From Cantharellus purpuraceus (lineage: Eukaryota; Basidiomycota; Agaricomycetes; Cantharellales; Hydnaceae), in the NCBI GenBank assembly GCA_025174535.1, contig JALBUN010000045.1:124001-188000 (forward strand): DNA of 64,000 nucleotides. Direction: 5' to 3'. Position 1 is the first letter of the stretch; the number at the start of each line of letters is the position of its first letter. Under the pieces are notes generated by a model. It saw only the letters and a list, made by a program, of their open reading frames with translations. It was not told the DNA's origin and did no database searches. The translations under genes and the position numbers were made by a program. This document shows positions 44,144-56,128 of the stretch, piece by piece.

Positions 44144-44642
44144 AGCGGACCGACGCTGCATTCCAGCTCCGGACCTACAACTTGGAGACAAAGTATTCAT
44201 TAAGGCTGAACACTTCTGGACTACCTATCCATCAAAGAAACTCTCTGAGAAATACTTAGGTCCTTATGAGGTCATTGCTCATGCAGGCAGCAGGTCCTTC
44301 ACCCTCCGCCTCCCTGACCACTTCCAAGCAGTTCATCCAGTCTTCCATATATCAATGCTCGAACCTGCTACTACAAATGAGATCTCCGGTTGCATGCAAC
44401 CTCCGCCTCCCCCGATCATCATCAAAGGAGAAAACGAATATGAGATATCTGAGATCCTGGACTCGAAGATCGATCGTCATTACAAGTGCAAGCTCCAGTA
44501 CCTAGTCAAATGGACTGGATATGAAGGCACTGATGAAGAGTCCTCATGGATCTCCACGTCCGAACTTGATCATGCATCCGAATCCATCTCTGATTTTCAC
44601 TCCACTTATCCAGACAAACCTGGCCCTCTTATGAATCTTTAA
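44144..44642 (+). pseudogene. Gypsy pol C-terminal end with chromodomain (copy 4)
   Basis: An open frame (in the track of 44106-44642) carries the integrase tail (DKVFIKAEHFWTTYP, SEKYLGPYEV) and an undamaged chromodomain (YEISEILDSKI, YLVKWTGYEGTDEESSWI). This is the best preserved chromodomain of the family here. It stops at 44642, 160 bp from the convergent ORFX stop. The rest of pol is missing, so it is a relic. Confidence 0.8.
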
Positions 44643-44801
44643 GTTCCATTACTGATGCTAATTCTATTATTTCGCATGATCATTTTATTACAAGTCACAA
44701 AAGGAATTACAAGTCTACCCCAAACTCCAAAGAAATCTCACTCTGCCCAATTTTTCTCCACTCCAATATATTAAAATCAAAATCAATTTCATTTTTTTTT
44801 G

Positions 44802-46181
44802 TTATACATTGCGTTTCCTTTTGCCCTTCCCCTTGTCTACCTCAGGCTCTATCTCTGACTCACCATCACTCTCTACATCTGACACCCAATCTTTCCCATC
44901 CCCCATATCTGAATCCTCATCCAAAGGGGCCATGAACTTCCACAGCCAACGCAACTCAGCAGTCTGCCAACCCTCCAGAACCTCCTTCCATTTCATAGTC
45001 TTCACCAAGTCCACTAACAACCCCTCTGTCTGCCACAGGTGCTCTGACTGCAGGTTAACCAGCCGGATAAGCTGGCCCACGGTACTGTTGGGCACAGAGA
45101 CATGCCCCATACCTGTGCCAGTTGTTGCCCCTTCTGATCCGACACTGCTACCCCCAGCTGCCACAGCGCCCATCTCCGTCTGCCGCCTTTTGGTCAGACG
45201 ACCTTCCAATTCTTTCTCTGCCCCTCCTTGTACCACTAGTTGGGGCTTGAACTTTCCATCGATCCTACACCCTCCTTTCCGACCCCAACAGCGATCACAG
45301 GACCGAAGGCGGCGAGTTGGGCCGGTAGGCCACACACACTCCATGCCCACGTCACGACACAAGTCGCAAATTACACCGGGCCCGCTGAATGGCTCCATCA
45401 GAGCCAGAGCCTTGGGCAGTCCGCTCCTTCTTGATGCGGCCTCCAAGTGCTCCCTCTCCTCTTCCTTGTCCTGCTGTTCCGCTGCTGCCTTCTCCATCTC
45501 GTGCTTGCAAAGCTGGATCACCGACCTAGCAACACGCAGCTCCTTCTTACGAGTTGCCAACATGCGGTTCTCCGCTTTGCACCATATGACCCTCCAGTCT
45601 GCCTCCCACTTCTCTGTATCAGCACTCGGGTGCACCTTCAATGAGAAGACTGTGACCTTGAGGTTCTTCTTGGTGGTAGCAGCATAGAGCTCTGCCCTTT
45701 TGCAAGCTTCGACCATGGCTACCCAAGCCATCTCCTCATAGCAATTTGAGGTCAGATCCGTATCCGTCCCAACATCCACACCTGCCTCAGGCTCTGCAAT
45801 TATGTCGAGCTCCATATTGGCATCAGGATCCGCCTCAACCTCCACCCTCTCCGCCTCTGCTGCGTCATCCTCCTCAGCCACACCCACCACAAATAACGGC
45901 CATGACCGAAGGCATAACGGCGAGTCCACCATAGGAGCAGTTGCCGGATGGGTTGACTCCGTCCATGTAATTGAGATGATGGAGACCTTGGGGGTCCCTG
46001 CCTGTATTGGCACACTCGGACTCCCCAAGTGACTGGTCACCCCTGCCCCGGTCACCTCCTCCTCTACCTCCATGGTGGCTTCTAGCTTGTGCACCTGCTC
46101 TTCCACTTCCTTCAGCCTTGTGGCCTCCATCGCAGCTGCAAGCTCCCTGACCCTGGACCCCCAGTATAACTCTGACTGCAC
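44802..46181 (-). CDS. ORFX best copy: 459-aa protein with Zn2Cys6-like cluster, antisense in a gypsy element
   Basis: A single open frame of 459 codons on the strand opposite to pol. Order: helical segment (ELAAAMEATRLKEVEEQVHKL), spacer, acidic part, a basic/helical middle (RKKELRVARSVIQLCKHEME), and then CDLCRDVGMEC - 12 residues - CDRCWGRKGGC. This is C-X2-C-X6-C-X12-C-X2-C-X6-C, the spacing of fungal Zn2Cys6 DNA-binding domains. A Gly/Ser/Thr linker, a helix (VGQLIRLVNLQSEHL) and an acidic tail ending KGKGKRKRNV follow. The N-terminal repeat, start and TATA box present in other copies are deleted (junction near 46150), so this frame starts at an internal ATG. Gal4-type domains usually have a basic first loop; here it is RDVGME, so DNA binding is uncertain. 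Confidence 0.65.
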   Translation of the reverse strand: MQSELYWGSRVRELAAAMEATRLKEVEEQVHKLEATMEVEEEVTGAGVTSHLGSPSVPIQAGTPKVSIISITWTESTHPATAPMVDSPLCLRSWPLFVVGVAEEDDAAEAERVEVEADPDANMELDIIAEPEAGVDVGTDTDLTSNCYEEMAWVAMVEACKRAELYAATTKKNLKVTVFSLKVHPSADTEKWEADWRVIWCKAENRMLATRKKELRVARSVIQLCKHEMEKAAAEQQDKEEEREHLEAASRRSGLPKALALMEPFSGPGVICDLCRDVGMECVWPTGPTRRLRSCDRCWGRKGGCRIDGKFKPQLVVQGGAEKELEGRLTKRRQTEMGAVAAGGSSVGSEGATTGTGMGHVSVPNSTVGQLIRLVNLQSEHLWQTEGLLVDLVKTMKWKEVLEGWQTAELRWLWKFMAPLDEDSDMGDGKDWVSDVESDGESEIEPEVDKGKGKRKRNV

Positions 46182-46249
46182 CCAACCATCTCACCTATTC
46201 AATCCATGGACATGAGGCCTCAGGGGCTCAGCCTTAAATGGAGAGATAC

Positions 46250-46425
46250 TGTTATGACTATATTCATTAACGTCCAGATCCTCATCTGATCCACCCAGAT
46301 CCCCATGCATATGAAATCTATACTCCATTTGGAAACCATCACATCTCCATTTACCTGTCCGATTGTCACCACCGATTCTGCCCATCCATGTCCGGTTCCG
46401 ATTGATGCATCAGCATCACCATAAG
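46250..46425 (+). repeat. LTR-A, first part, with polypurine tract
   Basis: TGTTATGAC starts at 46250, directly after the polypurine tract AAATGGAGAGATA (46236-46248) on the + strand. Truncated at 46425 where LTR-D begins. Confidence 0.8.
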
Positions 46426-47858
46426 TGTATGGGAACCACCTTTTCCCTATCAAATCCTATTTATGCAGCACCAATGTGCTATACTTTGCTTTTCCATTCC
46501 TAAATATCAGCATATATTTGGTGCTTGTACCTGGAATGGACTTATTCAAATATTCTCTATTTTTTCATATTTTTCTGGGAATATTCCATGCAGAACTCGG
46601 CCCAGAATCATTTATTTCTGCTGTGCTACAGTTGTGGACCCATAGGCGCCCACAAACCTTCCCACAGCCGGCTATCCACCTTTGGACCAGGCATTTGGCC
46701 TGAATTCAAGCTCAGATGTCTCTGATCAATAAATATTCTCTAACTTGACAACCACAGCCTCTCAGGGCACTATTTTCCATGCAGATCATCACCTGAGATG
46801 TGGCTATCCATGGCTGTCCAAACCAGTGCAGAAAACAGGGTGGACACCCTTCTTTTTGCCTGATCAGTGCCTAGTTCAGGGATCAGATCAGCTGATGGGT
46901 GATCAAATCAGGTGATTGCCTTGCAATATTCTACCCCTTTCCATAACATTCTAGCTGTTTCCTTCTATTATTAGATAGAACTTTCCAGAACCATTATTCA
47001 GCTCCTGATCAGTGTTAGTCCAGTGATCAGAACCTGTGATTGGCTTGGAATATTCTACCCCTTTCTTTCACCTTCCACAACCTTCCAGTAGTTTCCATCT
47101 ATTAATAGGTAGAATATTCCAGAACCATTACTCAGCCCCTGTAAATACAATATATAAGGAGGCTATTCTGCCTCTGAAATAGTAACATATTCTACCACTT
47201 CTACCCATCATCTGCACACCAGTGTGACTAGAGTGACATACAGTGTCATCCTCTATCTCAGTAACTGTTGATTACCAGTTCAAGGATCTTTTACAGTTGT
47301 GTAACTGTACTTGATTGCACTCAAAGTAGTGATATTCCTGCTTTGGGCGTGAGTGTAATATCTGCCTCACGTGACTACGAATCTACAGGGTGAGATTGTC
47401 TGTTGATAGTCCTGCCATTAGTGCTCTTGTTTAAGTTACTAGTGTGTACTGCCTTTGCAGAGCATTAGAAGCTTGAACTCATGTGAAGCAGTTGCTAGAC
47501 TACTTCACACATTGCTGTTACCTGCTTCTGAGTGCCACTGGTTGGACGGTTGGATTCATCCACCTACTTCCTTTAGCCTCTAAGTGCATTCCCATCTTTT
47601 TGGAATATCTGGACCCCTAAGCATCCGTGAACTCTAGACTCTGGAAGTCTTATTCATTTCTTGCTGCTAAGAAATGTATTACCTTTCTGCGTATAGTCTG
47701 CATTGACCAATACAAAGGATTGTAACCAAAGTACAAACGTTAAATCGTTTCTGGAGTTGTGCTGCAGCAGGGTTTGATATTCTTCTCAGCTGTTCATTCA
47801 CGGAATTGTGGTGATTTAGAGTTTGCCCTAACACCATAATTTTGCAGGTTCCAAAACA
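46426..47858 (+). repeat. LTR-D copy 2
   Basis: TGTATGGGAACC ... GGTTCCAAAACA, closely similar to 11496-12901. The flanks differ (LTR-A to the left, integrase to the right), with no matching target duplication, so this copy marks a rearrangement junction. Apparent ORFs inside are LTR sequence. Confidence 0.8.
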
Positions 47859-48913
47859 GTAACTCTTGTACCATGTGTACGCGCTCAAAATTGCAAAGGC
47901 ACAAACCCTACAGAACACTTAAGCAGCTTCTGATTCTGGAGCAACCATGGAACTCCATCTCCATAGATTTCATAGAGAAGCCCCCTCCATTGCTCAGATA
48001 TGACACTATACTTGTGATTGTTGACAGATTTACTAAACAGTCACTATTCATTCTGATGCATGACACCATCACCTCCACTGTACTAGCTAAGTTGTTCATT
48101 CTCCACATGTTCTCTAAACATGGAGTCCCATCATATGTCACATCCAATCAGGGCTCAGAGTTCATGTCCTCCTTCTTCCACACATTAGGAAAGGCTCTCA
48201 ACATGAAGCTTCATTTCACCTCCAGATACCATCCCAAAGGAGACAGACAAATGGAATGAATGAATCAGTCCCTGGAACAATATCTCCAAGTCTATTGTAA
48301 CTATCAACAAGACAACTGGGCTGATCTACTTCCAATTGCAGAGCTTGCCTGCAACAATGCTCTGAACGTGACTACTGGCATCTCTCCCTTCTTTGCTAAT
48401 AAAGGCTACCATCCAAACATCTCCATCCATCCTGAGAAGGAACTCACCTCAACCAAAGCCCACCAATTTGTAACCAACCTCAACCAACTACACCAACATC
48501 TCTGAGAAGCCATCTCTGATGCCCAGAAACAATACCAGTCTCTGAAGACCAACACTGTACACCAGCTCTGGACCTGCAGATTGGAGACTAAGTATTCATC
48601 AAGGCTGAACACTTCCAGACCACCCATTCATCAAAGAAACTCTCTAAAAAATACTTAAATCCTTATGAGGTCATTGCTCATGCAGGCAGTAGGTCCTTCA
48701 CCCTCCGACTCCCTGACCACTTCCGAGCAGTTCATCCAGTCTTCCATATATCAATGCTCAAACCTGCTACTACAAATGAGATCTCCAGCCACACCCAATC
48801 TCTGCCCCCTCCAATCATCATCAAGGGAGATAATGAATATGAGATATCTGAGATCCTTGACTTGAAGATTGATCATCAGTACAAGTGCAAGCTCCAGTAC
48901 CTAGTCAAAGGCA
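47859..48913 (+). pseudogene. Gypsy integrase fragment (copy 5)
   Basis: From the second half of the zinc finger (CTMCTRSKLQRHK) through the catalytic core (WNSISIDFIEK, YDTILVIVDRFTKQSLF, a former SDxG now read SNQGSEF, YHPKGDRQME) to the C-terminal region. TGA codons at 48257-48259 and 48503-48505 coincide with those of copy 2, and more frameshifts follow after 48540. It shows what the LTR-B target in copy 2 looked like before insertion. Cut at 48913 by an M-repeat. Confidence 0.8.
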
Positions 48914-49417
48914 CTTGTCCAAAAATACAGCAAATATGTATATACAATCTATTTTCCTCAAATTTTACACAACACACTTAGATTAAAACATATTTTGATA
49001 TTTTGGCATAATTCTCAAAAATAATTCTTTTTTTTCCCATTTAGTGGTGGCAACTCTCTTGAGGGAACATCCAAATATCATTCATTCATTCTTATACAAT
49101 ACTTGTAACATAATTTGAACTGTCTTTAATCCCCACCTGGTATTTGTATATCTAAATACCCTATATAATACCAATTATATTAATACATACATTCCTATTA
49201 TATCCATGTAAATGATTATGTTCATCCCAACCAAATATCTTATCTTTTAAAGTTCATTAAAATATAGAATATATGTTTATATTTATGAAAATTTCACACA
49301 TCCAAAATCTTTTAAGATATCCAAATTGTAACTCCCTGGCTTTATGTATCATTGAAATTCTGATGTATATCTCATATACATCAGAATATTGTATACTGAC
49401 ATGATTCCAAACAAGGA
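48914..49417 (-). repeat. M-repeat, stand-alone diverged copy
   Basis: Reverse complement of most of the 565-bp repeat, with eroded ends (CTTGTCCAAAAATAC and TTCCAAACAAG). It shows that the M-repeat also exists apart from the 7-kb element. Confidence 0.8.
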
Positions 49418-49429
49418 TCACTTAGAGCC

Positions 49430-50880
49430 AGAGTTATGGGAGGAGAGGGGTAGAGGGGAAATGGGGACAGGAGCACAAAGAAGGCTCAGAGGGATGAGAG
49501 GGGTGAAGGGGACAAGGGGAAATGATTACAGGGATGGAATAGAGAATAGGAGAAGCCCCTGTGAGTTCTAGAGCTATCAGGACATTTTCTTATATTTTAT
49601 TTCATCATTTTTCACCTCATGGACATTCCCCCCATCATCACTCTATCATCTATTCCATCATTGATCTAGAATATTTATGAACGACATATACATTCATGAG
49701 GCCCCTTATCATGTATAAATTACACTTGTATTGCACTTGAATGGACTAGGGTAATTATCTGTCACTTGTTATTTGGAAGACCAGACTTCTAGGGGAGAGG
49801 GGAACAGAGGGGGAACAGAGAGGATAGGAGGAACAGGAGCACATAGGAGGCTCAGGAGGTTGAGGGGGAGGTAGGAAAGCAAGGGGAAATGGTTAGGAGG
49901 GAAGAGGAGAAGCCCCTGTAAGCTCCACACACATCAGATCATTCTCCTATATTTCTTTTATATTTTATTTCGTCATTTTCCCTATTGGCTCCACCCCCCA
50001 TTTCGTTTTTATCACAAGTTTCTTTCCCATGTTTCAAATGACACAGAACTTTTATCACGAGTTATTAGCATGCATATCTTGTATAAAACACACCTAGCTA
50101 GATATGCAATGGACTAGAGAATTTCCTCTCACCTGTTTCTGTTGTCTGTGTTTGAACTATTCGTTTCTGGAATAACTCCAGAACGAACACGTATTTCTAC
50201 AATCTTTTGCATACTTCTCCAGATTATTGCAACATATATTCGAATCCCAGTTTGCGAAGCCTAAGCTCCACTGGTTGATTTTCTATTAAGCATTTACTCT
50301 CGTTCGAATCATCTGCTCCTGATCCCTGTTCAAATTGTCAATATCTAGATGAAGATCACACCAAATCCCATCAAACTTCGTAGGAAGATACTACTCAAGT
50401 ATATCTTCAATTCAATTATGCATACATCCAGTTCCCATCGCTCCCTCTGTCTCTATTCGAAATCTACTCTCCACACACCCCCAGCAAGGCAAAATTTTTT
50501 TTTTCAACATCACTGCTTCTGTCTGTGTGCCTAAAACTATTTGTATCCAGAATAACTCCAGAACAAATGTGATTCTCTTCAAGCTTTTGCATATTCTATT
50601 AGAATATTGATCTACTATTCAAATCCCAATTTATGAAGCCATAAGATCATTGGCTGGTCTTATATTGAGCATATCCTTGCATTCAAGTCATCTACTCCTC
50701 CTGTGAGCTTAAATTGTTAATATCTAGATGAACACTCCACTGAATCCTTTCAAACTTCACAAGAAGATACTGATCAAACTCCATTTGATTATGCATACAC
50801 ACAGTTCCCATCACTCCCCCTTCTTCTATTTGACTTCTACTCCCTACAGGTACCAGCAAGGCAACCCCCTCATTTCATAA
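49430..50880. repeat. Repeat C copies (49430-49620, 49790-50515, 50516-50880)
   Basis: Three tandem-like or overlapping relatives of the sequence at 4260-4930. The middle one is the closest. All share the purine-rich head or the GGAATAACTCCAGAA block. No coding region. Confidence 0.6.
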
Positions 50881-50884
50881 CATA

Positions 50885-51290
50885 ACCCATGGAGTCTGCA
50901 GACATGTTCCTCCATGTTTTTGCCATCTTCAGCAAATATTCAGAAGAATTCTTGGTGTATATTGACAAAGCCAACTGCTGCTCTGGACTCAAAGATCCCC
51001 TGTAGTCTGGTCCAAATATCTGGTGCAGTCATATTCTAATTGATATACACCAGATACTCATCAGAGACCCCCAGACAAATCTCCTTTCTAGCTTTCTTGT
51101 CCTTGCTCTTTCACTCCATGATCACCTGTTGTTCTGCTGGGGTGACTGCTCCAGGTTTGGCTGGGACCAGAACTGTCTCCATACCCATGGTCACTTCCCA
51201 TAGGTCTAGGTCATTGAGTATCCACTCAAGGTGCCATCACCACACAGTGTAGTAATCACCATTTAGCAGATTGATTTTATATGTGTTGCA
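50885..51290 (-). pseudogene. Ty1/copia gag fragment
   Basis: The minus strand reads AEQQVIMEWKSKDKKARKEI, SDEYLVYIN, TAPDIWTRLQGIFES, AVGFVNIHQEFF: the UBN2-type gag of copia elements. Stops interrupt it and both ends are missing. Confidence 0.6.
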
Positions 51291-52264
51291 GCATTTGACA
51301 TTGTTGGTGACTTTTAGTAGGTGGATTCAATATGGTTTAGATAAATGTCAATTTCAATAGATTTAGTTAAAGCTGGGGCGCATAACCTATCACTAGGAGA
51401 GTTTTTGTAGGACTTAATCAGATCATTTTTCTCAGTGGGAATCTACCTGCCTTTTTATACAAGTTAGCTATTCTAATAATAGAGCCGGGCTCGAGGTGGA
51501 CCCTCAATTTGACGAGTCAGATGACTACCTGTTGTCCAATCCACCCATACTCTCTGCCTATCCTGCATTTCCAGTATCACAATCTGACATCAATGATGAC
51601 CACCTGAACCCAGTGGATGTGGTAACTGCCTGAACCAAGGTTACATAGTGTTCACCTAATTGGGTCCTTCCAAAGGAAGGGGCATTCTGCTAGTTGAAAG
51701 CGAGAAATTGTCTTATTGATTACTAATGCTATTATAAACTCCAAAGCTCGCCCGTGAGATGACTGACTTGACAGTACAGCTAGGCTGCGGTTGCGCTCGC
51801 ACCCTCCTTTGAAGGCGTGCTCCGACTTTAGTTTCCTGTCTGAGAGAGCTTTTGAGTAGAACTGAAGAGTTGGATGGCCATACTTAGTTACAGAGCGTAA
51901 TATCTCAGGTAGGCATGCACACAGAGACTTGAGACTTGAGACTGAAGAGAAAGGAATCGCCGCTTCGCTGTACGTGATTCACATGTTTGCGTTTGCGGTC
52001 GTTGTGTTTTGTGGCATGGATGTTATGTTGTGCTTTCGTCTTCGTTCGTCCTGATAATCGTGATACGTTGGGTGGGAATACGTTGTGCATAAAGGACCAC
52101 CACAATGGGAGGAAACCGAACAGATTCCAGGCCAATCCTAATTCTGTGTACCATTTTTTAGCGGTTTTACTTCTGAGTTGGGCTACATTTGACATTGAGG
52201 TGGACCCAACAGTAACCGTGTCATAACAATCAAACGAAAATTACACTCTTCATTCAGTACACGT
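51291..52264. other. Region downstream of reductase 1
   Basis: A short acidic frame (51505-51630, DDYLLSNPPILSAYP) looks like a TE remnant. The rest, 51650-52264, has no recognisable gene and holds the 3' end of the reductase transcript. Confidence 0.3.
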
Positions 52265-53390
52265 TCAATATCCCAAACTCTTCCCAAGATCAATGATGCT
52301 CTGCTCCAGGCCGATCCACCCACCCACAATCTCGGTAGATGCGCTGATATCCATCTTCTGCGTACAGACCACCTCTCTGTCAGAGTCCACGGGACACGTC
52401 GCGTTTGGAAAGTGTTTGCGGAATAGACTGAGGACGTGATTCCACGCAAACCGTTCGGCGCAGGCGAATAATCGCTTGCCGCTCATGGAGGGGGTCGTCA
52501 AGGCTAGGCAATGGAGCTTTGCGCAGTCGCGGACGTCGACGTACCATTCTGTGACAAGCGGGAGGTAGGTGGTTGAGCCCCTTGGGAGTAAAGAGGAGGT
52601 ATGGTGTACTCACGGTTTGGGATGAAGGGGTGGCTGGTCGAGTCACCTGATGCCCATCCCACTGTAGAACCAGGTTTACCGTGCAATGTTGGGCCCATAT
52701 TAGTCCCCGGCAGGATGGATACCAAATCAAACGAAGTCTGTCGTTCAAATCCAGTCACGAACGGGTGGCGGGCTATCTTGCCAAAGAACACACCTGCTTC
52801 ACAAACTCCCAAGCCGCTCTCTCGGCTTTCATTTTCGCCGCAGAGTACATAAAGAACATGGATGCTGTTTTAAGTACAGGATCCTGCTCTGCGGGCAAGC
52901 CATTCTCAACCATGTTTAGCACCTCGTCGTCCCAGTCGTCTGGCGTCAAGACCTTGTCGCGTTGCATCGGAGGCGTTACCACGGTGTTCACCGAGGACGT
53001 GAAGACCACTCTTTTGACAGACGGATATTTCTTCGCAGCGCGAAGCAGGGAGAGCACAGCCGCGACTCCCTCGGCTATTATTTCCTTGTCTAGGAACTTC
53101 TCGATATTGAACGCGGAATGGACGATGCCATCGACGTCTTTGAGCGCTGCCGTCCATTGGTCCTCAGAGTTCAGGTCGTCGACGATGACGAATTCGAGGC
53201 GTTGATCAAGCTCGGACACAGGGATACCTTGTTTCTCGTAGCCGGCCTTGAGGGACTCGGCACGCGCCCACGAACGGACTGTCCCGCGAACGCGATGGCC
53301 GGCTTTGAGCGCGCATAACCCAATGTGCGAGGCAATGAAGCCACTTATTCCTGTGACGGCGATCAACGAGTTGGGCGGGAGACCAGGCAT
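52265..53390 (-). CDS. NAD(P)H-dependent reductase 1 (dihydroflavonol-reductase type), 3 exons
   Basis: Extended short-chain dehydrogenase that should reduce a ketone or aldehyde; cytosolic. Exons on the minus strand are 53390-52794, 52737-52614 and 52548-52265, giving 334 aa with no stop. The Rossmann motif is VTGISGFIASHIG near residue 10, followed by RGTVRS (Arg typical of NADPH preference). The catalytic Ser is in FTSSV and Tyr/Lys in YSAAK. C-terminal part: WYVDVRDCAKLH and NHVLSLFRKHFP. ATG 53390 is preferred over the upstream in-frame ATG 53417, because it aligns with MPALQPNSL of the two paralogues and lies about 40 nt after a TATA box (TATAAATA at 53433-53440). First of three intact paralogues in tandem. 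Confidence 0.9.
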
Positions 53391-53799
53391 CTGTGTCAAA
53401 GGAGTTGTGTGATCCACTGGCGTATGTTTCGTATTTATAAGAAGTGGACTGAAAGGCCCCTGCCCGCGATCAGGGATATACTATGTTTTGTCAAAAAGAG
53501 TATAAGGGCTTAGTAAAGGCCAAGTGACCGTATGTTCAAGCCTCTGTACCCTCTTCGATAATAAAATTGGGTCCCGGCCTACGGTGCCCAGGAAGGTCAA
53601 GGTCACCAGTGCTGCTTTGGTAATAGAAATGAATTTGATGAGCAAAATACCCCATAGGACCTTTAACCTTACGTCTGTTACTATCCGTCATTGCTCAAAG
53701 GCATACCGAGTCAATAGAGCGGTTGTGCCATCCACCAATAGGAAAGTCCTAGACGCTATAAGAATTGTCTTTAGCAGGGTGCAGATTCTCAATCTCTAG

Positions 53800-54080
53800 A
53801 ATACTCATGGCTACTTGTAAAGAAACATACCTGCTTCACAGCTGCCTCGGCTTTCATTTTCGCTGCAGAGTACACCTGAAGAACTTGCATGCTGCTTTCA
53901 GTATGGTAGCCTGGCAAGCCATTCTCAGGCCATGCGGCGATGACGAATCCGAGGCGTTGATCGAGCCCGGACGCGGGGATGCCATTCTCCGGTGATGACG
54001 GATTCGAGGCATCGATCGAGCTGGATTGCGGGGATGCATTGTTTCGTAGCCAGTCTAGAGCGTTAGATAAGCGCCCAAAA
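53800..54080 (-). pseudogene. Decayed reductase copy
   Basis: Minus-strand pieces match parts of exon 1 of the reductases: IPASGLDQRLGFVI (twice, the second strongly altered) and VYSAAKMKAEAAVKQ, with most of the sequence between deleted. The catalytic YSAAK stays readable. It sits between intact reductases 1 and 2 in the same orientation. Confidence 0.7.
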
Positions 54081-54237
54081 TACATCACCGCGACTTGCCT
54101 GTAATTGGACGTCAGACCCGACATTTCTCTGAGACTTACAGTGATTGTAGTCGCTTCATTATGGGTGATTTCAGAGCAACCTGTCATGATTATGTAAAGG
54201 TATCTAGTGTGACAAGTCAAACGAACATCCACTACGC

Positions 54238-55364
54238 TCAATGTCCCAAACTTTTTCCAAGATCAACGATACTCTGCTCCAGGCTGATCCATCCACCAAG
54301 AATCTCGGTAGATGCACTGATATCCATCTTCTGCGTATAGGCCTCGTCTCTTTCAAAGTCCTTGGGACACTTCGCATTAGGAAAATGTTTACGGAATATA
54401 CCGAATACGTGATTCCACATAAATGGTTCGGCGCAGGCGAAGAATCGCTTGCCACCCATGGAAGAGGTCGTCAAGGCTAGAAAATGAAGTCTCGCGGAGT
54501 CGCGGACGTCGACGAACCACTCTGTTTAGGAGTTGAGAATGGAAAGGGTGAGAGGTTGGGCCGCTCACGGTTTGCGATCATTTCGAACAATCTGTTCGGG
54601 GTAGCTGACGCCCATCCCACCGTAGAACCAGGTTCGCCATGCAGCATTGGCCCCATATTAGTCCCAGGTAGGATGGATACAAAGTCAAATGGAGCCTATT
54701 GTTCAAATCAATGATTTAATGTTAGCACTCGGTCGAGGGACTGATGGCCACTTTGTAAAGAACGTACCTGCTTCACAAACTCCCAAGCTGCTCTCTCGGC
54801 TTTCATTTTCGCCGCAGAGTACATGAAGAACTGGGATGCAGTTTTTAGTATGGGATCCTGCTCCACGGGCATGCCATTCTCGACCATGTCTAGTACCTCG
54901 TCGTCCCAGTCGTCTGGCGTCAACACTTTGTCGCGCTGCATCGGAGGCGTTATTACGGCGTCCACCGATGACGTGAAGACCACTCTTTTGACAGACGGGG
55001 TTTTCTTCGCAGCGCGAAGCAAGGAGAGCATATCCGCGACTGCATCCGTGATGAGCTCTCTGTCCTCAAACTTGGCGACATTGAGCGCGGAATGGACGAT
55101 GCCATCGACGTCTTTGAAGGCTGCCGTCCATTGTTCCTCGGAACTTAGGTTGTCGACGATGACGAATTCGAGGCGTCGATCGAGTTCGGAAGAGGGGATG
55201 CCTTGTTTCTCGTAGCCGGTTCTCAGGGATTCGGCGCGAGCCCATGAACGGACTGTTCCGCGAACGCGGTGGCCACCTTTGAGAGCGTATAGCCCAATGT
55301 GTGAGGCAATGTAGCCACTTATTCCTGTGATGGCGATCAACGAGTTGGGTTGGAGAGCGGGCAT
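54238..55364 (-). CDS. NAD(P)H-dependent reductase 2, 3 exons
   Basis: Paralogue of reductase 1. Exons 55364-54768, 54695-54569, 54521-54238; 335 aa. Exon 1 (597 nt) and exon 3 (284 nt) have exactly the lengths found in reductases 1 and 3. Only exon 2 varies (124, 127 and 136 nt), and this is the segment next to the substrate pocket (after LPGTNMGP). Motifs are VTGISGYIASHIG-like (ITGISGYIA), RGTVRS, FTSSVDAV and YSAAK. A TTTAAAAGG box lies about 45 nt before the ATG. The ~270 bp upstream are nearly the same as those of reductase 3, so promoter and gene were duplicated together. Confidence 0.9.
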
Positions 55365-55640
55365 TGTGTCGAAAATACTGTACGATCCATAGGCGTAGGT
55401 TTCTCGCCTTTTAAACAAGTGAAGCGGATTACAGAGAGGGCCCTTGATAGCCGTTTCTTACACCAGCAACAAGTTGGATCGCGTGAAGATCATGATAAGC
55501 GTCTCGTCATTCGGCTTGAACCGATGCCACCTGACGGAATGAGATTGTGTCATTCGCAGTGTTCCAGCTAGGTTGTTCTAATCAGGTACGCCATTCTAAC
55601 CATCCATCTCTGTAACGAAAATGGTGCCCTCACTCTACGC
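55365..55640. promoter_or_regulatory. Duplicated upstream region of reductase 2
   Basis: Nearly identical to 58874-59150 upstream of reductase 3, including TATA-like TTTAAAAGG and the block around GATCATGATAAGCGTCTC. Reductase 1 lacks it. Co-regulation of 2 and 3 is inference. Confidence 0.6.
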
Positions 55641-56128
55641 ACCGTACTCAGATGACAAATACCCATCAGGCACTGCGTAACTAATGACTGCTTTAGAAGC
55701 TTTGGTCTTCCATTACAAATGCAGCGCTCACATTACAAAGATAACTCAAAACCGTTCAAGGTACCCGCTGTCACTAGCCAATCATTCAATCATTTTGCTT
55801 CGCTCTCACTTGCAAGAAGCAACGCCTGTCGCTGTATTGTCAAAGCGCGTTTGCATTACCGTGACCAGATGCGAAGCTGAGCAAACAATGAACTTGGTAA
55901 ACAACTACCAGTCCCATGACATTCCACTCCTGCGAGGCCCACATGAATTATTCGTACGGTGTTTCAGGATTAAATATTTCAGCATCTCGGACATGATGGG
56001 ATTTAGGTTATCGGAGCGGAGGGGATTCCATTCATTGCCCTTCTTTAGATGCATGTGAGAAATTCTAAGCCTCTGCTAATTTCATTGTACCTTCATGTTG
56101 TGTAATCAATTTGAGAGCGTCCGAGCTA
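55641..56128. other. Intergenic region
   Basis: A 124-codon chance frame is present, with nothing recognisable. It ends at the terminal inverted repeat element. Confidence 0.3.

Noticed and set aside
54823..55215. 130-codon plus-strand ORF over reductase 2 (and the 224-codon one at 57930-58604 over reductase 3)
   Set aside because: Antisense shadows of conserved reductase exons. The minus strand carries the motif-bearing, correctly spliced genes.
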